Assembly (NCBI GenBank): GCA_021736745.1 | Contig: JAIPFG010000063.1 | Location: 1 to 12,200 of the forward strand | Length of the DNA: 12,200 nucleotides | Direction of reading: 5' to 3' | From: Pseudomonadales bacterium | GTDB lineage: Bacteria; Pseudomonadota; Gammaproteobacteria; Pseudomonadales; IMCC2047 | Part shown: in pieces, positions 7,245 to 12,200 of the stretch | Layout of the letters: each line of letters begins with the position of its first letter | Position numbering within the stretch: position 1 is the first letter of the stretch | Made by a program: the position numbers and the translations under genes | Notes under the pieces: model-generated | Database searches by the model: none | What the model saw: the letters and a program-made list of their open reading frames with translations, nothing else | Told to the model about the DNA's origin: nothing

Positions 7245-7254
7245 AGAGTTTGAA

Positions 7255-7938
7255 ATGTCTGATATAAAACTGTTAAACGAAAATAGCGCCGACTTCCCCT
7301 GTGTTGAACGTGCGATGAGTGACCCCAACGGTTTATTAGCCGTTGGCGGAGACTTGACTCAAGATCGCTTATTACAGGCCTACCGTTCGGGAATTTTTCC
7401 CTGGTATGAAGAGAACCAGCCAATCCTATGGTGGAGCCCTGATCCACGCTGCGTCTTACATCTGGATAAGTTTCATGTCTCAAAAAGTCTACGCAGAACT
7501 CTAAATAAAAATCGTTTTGATATTACGTTCGATCAGGCATTCGTTCAGGTGATAAATGCCTGCGCGGAGCAGCGAAAAAAAAATCAGGGTACCTGGATAA
7601 CACCGGAAATAAAGTTAGCCTATACCGAAATGTATTATTCAGGCTTCGCACATTCGGTGGAAATTTGGTTTAACCAAACACTGGTCGGCGGATTATATGG
7701 TATTGCCATGGGTAGCATCTTTTTTGGCGAATCAATGTTCAGCAAACAAACAGACGCGTCAAAAGTAGCAATGTATTATTTAATTGAAAAACTAGGCCTT
7801 TTAGCTTTTACTCTTATTGACTGCCAGGTCTACAACCCGCACTTGGAGTCTCTCGGCGCTGAATGTATCCCCAGACGAGAATTTATTAGGCACTTGAAGC
7901 AGCAAATATCTGATCCTAAAATCTCTTTATGGCGTTAA
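7255..7938 (+). CDS. aat: Leucyl/phenylalanyl-tRNA--protein transferase
   Basis: Transfers Leu or Phe from aminoacyl-tRNA to proteins whose N-terminal residue is Arg or Lys, creating an N-degron for ClpS-ClpAP. The 227 residues (E. coli 234) carry the family signatures: PNGLLAVGGDL (24-34), FPWY (48-51), WWSPDPR (59-65), GTWIT (112-116), HSVE (133-136), LVGGLYG (143-149), FFGESMFS (156-163) and LIDCQ (187-191). E159 and Q191 correspond to E. coli Glu156 and Gln188, which are implicated in catalysis. The ATG has a weak AGAG six bases before it. It follows trxB by 104 bases, so it may have its own promoter or be read from trxB. bpt follows after 15 bases, which makes an aat-bpt unit likely. Confidence 0.97.
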   Translation: MSDIKLLNENSADFPCVERAMSDPNGLLAVGGDLTQDRLLQAYRSGIFPWYEENQPILWWSPDPRCVLHLDKFHVSKSLRRTLNKNRFDITFDQAFVQVINACAEQRKKNQGTWITPEIKLAYTEMYYSGFAHSVEIWFNQTLVGGLYGIAMGSIFFGESMFSKQTDASKVAMYYLIEKLGLLAFTLIDCQVYNPHLESLGAECIPRREFIRHLKQQISDPKISLWR

Positions 7939-7953
7939 GATTTATTCCACCTC

Positions 7954-8661
7954 ATGTCAACCATCGAAGAAATCATACTTTACCAAACCGCTCCTCACCA
8001 GTGCAGTTATCGAGAGGACCAACTGGCTAGCACGCTGTTTGTAGACCCCGACCTTGAAGTTACCCAGGAAACTCTCACCTATCTTTCCCAGCGCGGTTTT
8101 CGACGCAGCGGGGAATACATTTACCTACCCAATTGTGAGACGTGTTCCGCCTGCATTTCAACACGTATCCCGGTTAAACTGTTTTCACCCAATAGGACAC
8201 AGAAACGCGTCTGGAAGCGTAATAAAGACTTGGTCATCAACGTGACCGCACCACAGATGACGGATGAAATATATGATCTTTACAAAAGATATATAGAAAA
8301 TAGGCATGCAGATGGCGATATGTACCCAGCCACTGAAGAGCAATATCGGAGCTTTTTAGTAGACAGCTATGCGGATAGTTACTTTTTGGAGTTCAGGCTA
8401 GAAAAGAAATTAGTTGCTATTGCAGTAACAGATATTTTGGAAAATGCTTATTCTGCTGTTTACACCTTTTTTGATCCCGATTTTGCCCAGCGTAGTCTGG
8501 GTGTATTTTCTGTTCTGGCACAAATCGAACAAACTAAAATAGCGAAACTTGACTATTTATACTTAGGTTATTGGGTCAAGCAATGCCGAAAAATGAATTA
8601 CAAATTACAGTACCGACCCATCGAGCTACTGGTGAACGATCATTGGACACAATTGGGCTAG
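7954..8661 (+). CDS. bpt: Aspartate/glutamate leucyltransferase
   Basis: Transfers Leu from Leu-tRNA to N-terminal Asp or Glu, feeding the same ClpS-ClpAP route as Aat. Many annotations call it ate or arginyltransferase-like after eukaryotic ATE1. The 235 residues match the Pseudomonas protein along the whole length. The cysteines in HQCSY (C17) and CETCSAC (C61, C64, C67) are present; the following stretch ISTRIPV departs slightly from the usual P-x-R-I/V form. The GNAT-like C-terminal half has RYIENRHADGDMYP (112-125), AVYTFFDPD (168-176), YLGYWVKQCRKMNYK (203-217) and YRPIELL (220-226). The start agrees with relatives but has no Shine-Dalgarno; instead CCACCTC, a copy of the 16S anti-Shine-Dalgarno tail, directly precedes the ATG. 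Translation probably relies on coupling to aat, 15 bases upstream. Confidence 0.96.
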   Translation: MSTIEEIILYQTAPHQCSYREDQLASTLFVDPDLEVTQETLTYLSQRGFRRSGEYIYLPNCETCSACISTRIPVKLFSPNRTQKRVWKRNKDLVINVTAPQMTDEIYDLYKRYIENRHADGDMYPATEEQYRSFLVDSYADSYFLEFRLEKKLVAIAVTDILENAYSAVYTFFDPDFAQRSLGVFSVLAQIEQTKIAKLDYLYLGYWVKQCRKMNYKLQYRPIELLVNDHWTQLG

Positions 8662-8693
8662 GAAGACTCCACTTTTTCCGGCGCATAAAGGTG

Positions 8694-8722
8694 TTGATAA
8701 AGCCCGAGCATTTAGGCAGAAT
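8694..8722 (+). promoter_or_regulatory. Predicted sigma-70 promoter for infA
   Basis: TTGATA (8694-8699, five of six) and CAGAAT (8717-8722, four of six) are 17 bases apart in the 100-base gap between bpt and infA. Transcription would start near 8729, giving a leader of about 33 bases with AGGAG at 8745-8749. A separate infA promoter is expected for a highly expressed essential gene. Confidence 0.5.
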
Positions 8723-8761
8723 GCACGCCTCTAAACAAAAACACAGGAGCTGTCATTCCAC

Positions 8762-8980
8762 ATGGCTAAAGAAGGCCAAATTGAAATGGAAGGTGAAATT
8801 ATTGACACCTTACCTAACACGATGTTTCGAGTAAGACTCGAAAACGGTCATGTTGTTACTGCGCACATTTCAGGCAAAATGCGCAAAAACTATATTCGCA
8901 TCCTTACCGGCGACAAGGTAACCGTAGAATTAACCCCTTACGACCTGACCAAAGGCCGCATTACTTACCGCGCGAGATAA
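8762..8980 (+). CDS. infA: Translation initiation factor IF-1
   Basis: Small OB-fold protein that binds the 30S A site and helps IF-2 and IF-3 select initiator tRNA. The 72 residues are the usual length and almost identical to E. coli IF-1: MAKEG at the start, LPNTMFRVRLENGH (15-28), then the HISGKMRKNYIRI segment with its basic RNA-binding face, GDKV and the closing R-A-R. AGGAG (8745-8749) lies 12 bases before the ATG, a rather long spacing. The gene follows bpt by 100 bases and has its own candidate promoter. It converges with clpA; the 60-base gap holds a hairpin. E. coli has a tRNA-Ser gene (serW) between infA and clpA; none is present here. Confidence 0.99.
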   Translation: MAKEGQIEMEGEIIDTLPNTMFRVRLENGHVVTAHISGKMRKNYIRILTGDKVTVELTPYDLTKGRITYRAR

Positions 8981-8984
8981 ACTA

Positions 8985-9011
8985 AGCGCAAACGTGAAAT
9001 CACTTTGCGCT
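8985..9011. terminator. Hairpin between convergent infA and clpA, likely bidirectional terminator
   Basis: AGCGCAAA (8985-8992) pairs perfectly with TTTGCGCT (9004-9011). The intervening bases can add GTG/CAC after one bulged C, leaving a four-base loop. It fills the middle of the 60-base convergent gap. On the minus strand the stem is followed by a short T-rich stretch (TAGTTTATC); on the plus strand the T-run is poor, so termination of infA may be less efficient than that of clpA. Confidence 0.6.
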
Positions 9012-9040
9012 ACTTCACTCGATTTACACTTTGGAACAGG

Positions 9041-11326
9041 CTACTGGTGTTCAGCCATCTCTTCTTCTGAGCAGAGAGTAAAAGTCAGCTCATCATCTTC
9101 AACCGATACTAACGCGGTACCACCCTTTTCAGCCAACTCACCAAATAATATCGCTTCTGCCAAAGGTTTCTTCAGCTTATCGTGAATGAGGCGAGCCATT
9201 GGCCTAGCACCCATTTTTTCATCGTAACCATGCTCGGCTAGCCATGCCCGTGCAACATCATCCACTTCGATATGCACCTTCTTATCATCCAATTGTGCCT
9301 GCAGCTCAACCAAAAATTTATCGACAACATTTTTGATAATCCGCTCATCCAGTGCACTGAATTGAATAATACCGTCTAATCGATTTCGGAATTCAGGTGT
9401 GAACGCCTTTCTCACTTCCTCCAATCCATCCGTACTGTGATCTTGATGGGTAAATCCAATTGAACGACGACTCATCATTTCTGCCCCGGCATTCGTCGTC
9501 ATGATGATAACGACATTACGGAAATCAGCCTTACGTCCATTGTTGTCAGTCAATGTACCATGATCCATAACCTGCAATAACAGATTAAAAACTTCCGGGT
9601 GAGCCTTTTCTATTTCATCCAACAGCAGCACACAATGTGGGTGTTTGGTGATTGCCTCTGTCAACAATCCGCCTTGATCAAAACCCACATACCCCGGAGG
9701 GGCACCAATCAAGCGAGACACAGTGTGTCGTTCCATATATTCTGACATATCAAAACGTATTAGCTCTACACCCATGACTTTCGCTAATTGGCGGGTTAAT
9801 TCAGTTTTACCAACACCGGTGGGTCCAGCAAACAGGAAAGAACCAATTGGTTTTTCAACATCCTTTAATCCGGCACGTGACAGTTTGATCGCCGTGCTGA
9901 TGGCATCTATTGCATCATCCTGACCAAATACGACCATTTTAAGATCGCGATCAATGGTTTTTAGCAACTTCTTATCCGAGGATGAAACACTTTGCGCAGG
10001 CACCCTAGCGATACTGGCAACAATATTTTCAATTTCGTGGACGCCAATGACTTTTTTACGCTTGCCTTCCGGCTTCAACCGCTGGAATGCACCTGCTTCA
10101 TCAATCACATCAATGGCTTTATCCGGCATATGGCGATCAGTGATATATCTATCTGCTAGTTGCGCAGCAGTACGTAAAGATTTATCGGTAAAACGAACAT
10201 CGTGATGATCTTCAAATCGTGCTTTAAGTCCCTTCAATATTTTATAGGTATCCTCAACATTGGGTTCTTCGATATCAACCTTCTGGAAACGCCGTGATAA
10301 TGCCCGATCCTTGTCAAAGATTCCCCGGTACTCTTGGTAAGTAGTGGACCCGATACAGCGAATACCTCTGTTACTCAACACCGGCTTAAGTAGATTAGAG
10401 GCATCCATCACACCCCCAGAAGCAGCCCCAGCCCCTATAATGGTATGAATTTCATCAATAAAAAGAATCGCATGTGGTTGATTTTTCAATTCAGACAACA
10501 AAGCTTTAAATCGCTTCTCGAAATCCCCGCGATACTTAGTACCAGCCAATAATGCACCCATATCCAAGGAATACACAACGCCATCCTTAATCACTTCCGG
10601 AACTTGCCCGTCTTCAATGAGCTTCGCCAGTCCCTCGGCAATGGCTGTTTTACCAACACCCGATTCTCCTACCAGCAAAGGATTATTCTTACGGCGTCGT
10701 GACAAAATCTGAACAACTCGACTCACCTCATGGTCACGACCAATTAGCGGGTCAATCAGGCCTAGTTTTGCTTGCTTATTAAGATTAGTGGCATATTGGG
10801 TTAAAGCGCTTTGATCTTGCCCTTCTCTACCGGAATCAGAATCTAATTGCTCATGGCCCAACTCATCGTGCTCTCCACTTTCGCCCACCTTCGAACTGGG
10901 AATACCATGAGCAATATAATTCACCACATCAATTCGACTAATGCTTTGCTGCTTTAATAAAAAAACTGCCTGGCTTTCCTGCTCGCTGAAAATAGCCACC
11001 AGCACATTGGCGCCTGTCACTTCTTTTTTGCCGGAAGACTGAACATGGAACACTGCCCGTTGCAAAACCCGCTGAAAACCTAAAGTAGGCTGAGTCTCTA
11101 CTTCGGCCTTAGCATCAGGCACCACAGGGGTAGTGGCATCGACAAACGCGTTTAGATCCTTGCGCAAAATTGCTAGATCAGCCCCGCAGGCGCGCAAAAC
11201 TTCCACTGCTGAAATATTGTCCAGTAGCGCCAATAAGAGATGCTCCACGGTCATGTATTCATGCCGTTTTTCGCGAGCATCCTTAAATGCCAGATTTAGG
11301 GTGATTTCAAGATCTTTGCTTAACAT
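9041..11326 (-). CDS. clpA: ATP-dependent unfoldase ClpA, ATPase subunit of ClpAP protease
   Basis: Hexameric AAA+ unfoldase that threads substrates into ClpP, including N-degron substrates handed over by ClpS. The 761 residues (E. coli 758) show the N-terminal Clp repeat domain (1 to about 140, with the MTVEHLLLALL segment), an acidic linker (about 145-172), then two AAA+ modules. Walker A motifs are GESGVGKT (220-227) and GPTGVGKT (501-508). Walker B motifs are LFIDE (to 292) and LLLDE (to 571). The substrate pore loop KYRG is at 264-267. The ClpP-docking tripeptide is IGF at 623-625, where E. coli ClpA has IGL. The start is the ATG at 11324-11326, which has TGAGG six bases upstream and matches E. 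coli M-L-N-Q-E-L; a TTG at 11338 would add four residues without support. It follows clpS by 12 bases, clearly one operon. clpP is not in the window. Confidence 0.98.
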   Translation of the reverse strand: MLSKDLEITLNLAFKDAREKRHEYMTVEHLLLALLDNISAVEVLRACGADLAILRKDLNAFVDATTPVVPDAKAEVETQPTLGFQRVLQRAVFHVQSSGKKEVTGANVLVAIFSEQESQAVFLLKQQSISRIDVVNYIAHGIPSSKVGESGEHDELGHEQLDSDSGREGQDQSALTQYATNLNKQAKLGLIDPLIGRDHEVSRVVQILSRRRKNNPLLVGESGVGKTAIAEGLAKLIEDGQVPEVIKDGVVYSLDMGALLAGTKYRGDFEKRFKALLSELKNQPHAILFIDEIHTIIGAGAASGGVMDASNLLKPVLSNRGIRCIGSTTYQEYRGIFDKDRALSRRFQKVDIEEPNVEDTYKILKGLKARFEDHHDVRFTDKSLRTAAQLADRYITDRHMPDKAIDVIDEAGAFQRLKPEGKRKKVIGVHEIENIVASIARVPAQSVSSSDKKLLKTIDRDLKMVVFGQDDAIDAISTAIKLSRAGLKDVEKPIGSFLFAGPTGVGKTELTRQLAKVMGVELIRFDMSEYMERHTVSRLIGAPPGYVGFDQGGLLTEAITKHPHCVLLLDEIEKAHPEVFNLLLQVMDHGTLTDNNGRKADFRNVVIIMTTNAGAEMMSRRSIGFTHQDHSTDGLEEVRKAFTPEFRNRLDGIIQFSALDERIIKNVVDKFLVELQAQLDDKKVHIEVDDVARAWLAEHGYDEKMGARPMARLIHDKLKKPLAEAILFGELAEKGGTALVSVEDDELTFTLCSEEEMAEHQ

Positions 11327-11332
11327 ATGAGA

Positions 11333-11337
11333 CCTCA
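11333..11337 (-). promoter_or_regulatory. Ribosome binding site that fixes the clpA start
   Basis: TGAGG on the minus strand lies six bases before the ATG at 11324-11326 and directly after the clpS stop codon. It excludes the TTG at 11338 as the likely start. Confidence 0.65.
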
Positions 11338-11338
11338 A

Positions 11339-11689
11339 TCAGTCAGCTTTATCAATTCCACACAAAAGGGGATGTTCACTTTCACTAGCGAACTGGTTAA
11401 CCTGTATTACCTTCGTTTCTGCAATATCCCTAGTATAAACACCACATACCGCTTTTCCCTGAGTATGTACGGTTAGCATTACCTGCGTGGCTTTTTCCCT
11501 ATCCATGTTAAAAAAGGTCTCAAGTATCTCAACCACAAACTCCATCGGCGTGTAATCATCGTTATACATGATCACTTTGTACATCGATGGCTGCTTCAGT
11601 TTTGGTTTGGCATGTTCCAGCGCCAAATTACCATCGTCTCTTTGATCGCCTTGATTTAAGGTTAGTTCAATCTGCAAGGATTTACTCAT
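11339..11689 (-). CDS. clpS: ClpS, N-degron adaptor for ClpAP
   Basis: Small cytoplasmic adaptor that binds proteins starting with Leu, Phe, Tyr or Trp and delivers them to ClpA, while blocking other ClpA substrates. From the ATG at 11687-11689 the protein has 116 residues (E. coli 106), with a flexible N-terminal tail up to about residue 33. The folded core starts at PSMYKVIMYNDDYTPMEFV (34-52). The N-end pocket residues are present: N43, D44, M49 and H75, matching E. coli Asn34, Asp35, Met40 and His66. The C-terminal AETKVIQVN and HPLLC are conserved. The chosen ATG matches the Pseudomonas ClpS N-terminus; an in-frame TTG at 11725 would add 12 residues with no homology I recall. No convincing Shine-Dalgarno is visible. 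clpA follows after 12 bases. Confidence 0.96.
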   Translation of the reverse strand: MSKSLQIELTLNQGDQRDDGNLALEHAKPKLKQPSMYKVIMYNDDYTPMEFVVEILETFFNMDREKATQVMLTVHTQGKAVCGVYTRDIAETKVIQVNQFASESEHPLLCGIDKAD

Positions 11690-11853
11690 AATTTCATTTA
11701 AAAAATCGAATATCTTAATTGCCAATACGGAATCATAATAATGAACTAGACACCACTCTGTAGGACAAGTTTAGAGCAAGCCACAGTAAGTTTGAAGCAC
11801 ATTCGACAACGAAGGAAGAAAAGAAGTTGAATGATAAAGATAAGAGAGGGATA
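11690..11853 (-). other. Intergenic region between the icd hairpin and clpS, with a G-free tract
   Basis: This 164-base stretch must hold the clpS-clpA promoter unless the genes are read from icd. TATTAT/TATGAT boxes near 11733-11741 on the minus strand resemble -10 sequences but lack a good -35, so I do not call a promoter. Bases 11811-11853 contain no C on the plus strand, so an icd read-through transcript would have 43 bases of C and U with A and no G, resembling a Rho-loading site. No open reading frame resembling the cold-shock protein CspD, which sits here in many relatives, is present. Confidence 0.4.
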
Positions 11854-11879
11854 CCGGGTTCAGGCTGCGCTGAACCCGG
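11854..11879 (-). terminator. Hairpin terminator downstream of icd
   Basis: CCGGGTTCAG (11854-11863) and CTGAACCCGG (11870-11879) form a perfect ten-base stem with a six-base loop, 21 bases past the icd stop. On the minus strand the stem is followed by a pyrimidine-rich but not purely U tract (TATCCCTCTC and onward). It is therefore either a moderate intrinsic terminator or a 3'-end-stabilising stem backed by Rho. Confidence 0.7.
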
Positions 11880-11900
11880 GAAGTCAAAAGATTAAACAGA

Positions 11901-12200
11901 CTAATCCATATGCTTGATAATTTCTCGCCCGAACTGTGAGGACGATACCAAAGTCGCGCCTTCCATTAAGCGCTCAAAGTCATAAGTGACTGTTTTTGCG
12001 GCGATCGCCGCTTCCGTACCTTTGATAATAAGGTCCGCCGCTTCATTCCAACCCATATAACGTAACATCATTTCCGCGGAAAGAATGGCTGAGCCAGGAT
12101 TTACCTTATCCTGACCGGCATACTTCGGTGCAGTACCATGTGTCGCTTCAAAGATAGCAACTTTATCACCGATATTCGCACCTGGCGCAATGCCGATGCC
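11901..12200 (-). CDS. icd: NADP-dependent isocitrate dehydrogenase, C-terminal part (runs off the right edge)
   Basis: TCA-cycle enzyme converting isocitrate to 2-oxoglutarate and CO2 with NADP. Only the last 99 residues are in the window. They align closely with the C-terminus of E. coli Icd: APGANIGD, FEATHGTAPKYAGQDKVNPG, SAEMMLRYMGW, and KTVTYDFERLM near the end. The NADP-specificity residues are visible: the Lys-Tyr pair in HGTAPKY, Val in QDKV, and Tyr and Arg in TYDFER, corresponding to E. coli Lys344, Tyr345, Val351, Tyr391 and Arg395. This is therefore the NADP-using homodimeric type. The stop is TAG at 11901-11903 and a strong hairpin follows. It points the same way as clpS, whereas in Pseudomonas and E. 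coli cspD and clpS are arranged around this point differently. Confidence 0.96.
   Translation of the reverse strand, partial: GIGIAPGANIGDKVAIFEATHGTAPKYAGQDKVNPGSAILSAEMMLRYMGWNEAADLIIKGTEAAIAAKTVTYDFERLMEGATLVSSSQFGREIIKHMD

Noticed and set aside
8571..8834. Open frame of 87 codons overlapping the end of bpt and the start of infA
   Set aside because: It is a different frame of two well-supported genes on the same strand, with no recognisable domain or ribosome binding site.
8981..9040. tRNA-Ser gene between infA and clpA as in E. coli
   Set aside because: The 60-base gap is too short for a tRNA and contains only the hairpin at 8985-9011.
10721..10860. Acidic linker of ClpA considered as a possible insertion
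   Set aside because: A variable acidic linker between the N-domain and the first AAA+ module is normal in ClpA, and total length is within three residues of E. coli.
11327..11338. Four-codon extension of clpA from a TTG start
   Set aside because: The ATG at 11326 has TGAGG at a six-base spacing and matches E. coli ClpA; the TTG lies inside that ribosome binding site region.
11690..11725. Twelve-codon upstream extension of clpS from a TTG start
   Set aside because: The extension has no ribosome binding site and does not match known ClpS N-termini. The ATG at 11689 gives the expected M-S-K-S-L-Q-I start similar to Pseudomonas.
1..12200. Mobile elements, CRISPR arrays, toxin-antitoxin or defence systems
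   Set aside because: No transposase, integrase, regularly spaced repeats or unexplained gene pairs are present; nearly all bases are covered by recognised housekeeping genes.

Overview
This is a housekeeping stretch of a gammaproteobacterial chromosome. Every protein-coding gene can be named from sequence recalled from well-known families. The closest remembered relatives are Pseudomonas and Escherichia coli proteins, and the gene order resembles Pseudomonas more than enterics: lpxH-ppiB facing away from glnS-cysS, and trxB-aat-bpt-infA facing clpA-clpS. Base composition looks mid-40s % GC by eye, lower than Pseudomonas proper, which would fit a marine or Cellvibrio-like gammaproteobacterium. 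That last step is inference. No mobile element, CRISPR array, tRNA, rRNA or foreign-looking block is visible, and no gap between genes exceeds about 215 bases.

Layout. (1) 1-2304, minus strand: glnS then cysS, two class I aminoacyl-tRNA synthetases 21 bases apart; cysS runs off the left edge. (2) 2508-3738, plus strand: ppiB (cytosolic peptidyl-prolyl isomerase) and lpxH (lipid A synthesis), divergent from glnS across a 200-base region holding a good glnS promoter. (3) 3754-6017, minus strand: a small glutaredoxin-like protein, gor (glutathione reductase) and miaE (tRNA hydroxylase). (4) 6203-8980, plus strand: trxB (thioredoxin reductase), aat, bpt and infA. (5) 9041-12200, minus strand: icd (3' end only), clpS and clpA, converging on infA over a hairpin.

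Functional themes. Translation is represented by glnS, cysS, infA and miaE. Thiol redox is represented by gor with its glutaredoxin-like partner and by divergent trxB, so both NADPH-driven disulfide-reducing branches share one intergenic region. The NADP-type icd further right makes NADPH, but there is no sign that it is linked to them. The most coherent group is the bacterial N-degron pathway: aat and bpt add Leu/Phe to protein N-termini, ClpS recognises those residues, and ClpA unfolds the substrate for ClpP (not in this window).

I found no convincing undescribed system. Second-look items are regulatory: a structured glnS leader, a near-repeat between gor and trxB, a distant inverted repeat before aat, a bpt start preceded by an anti-Shine-Dalgarno-like sequence, and a G-free transcript segment downstream of the icd hairpin where many relatives carry cspD.
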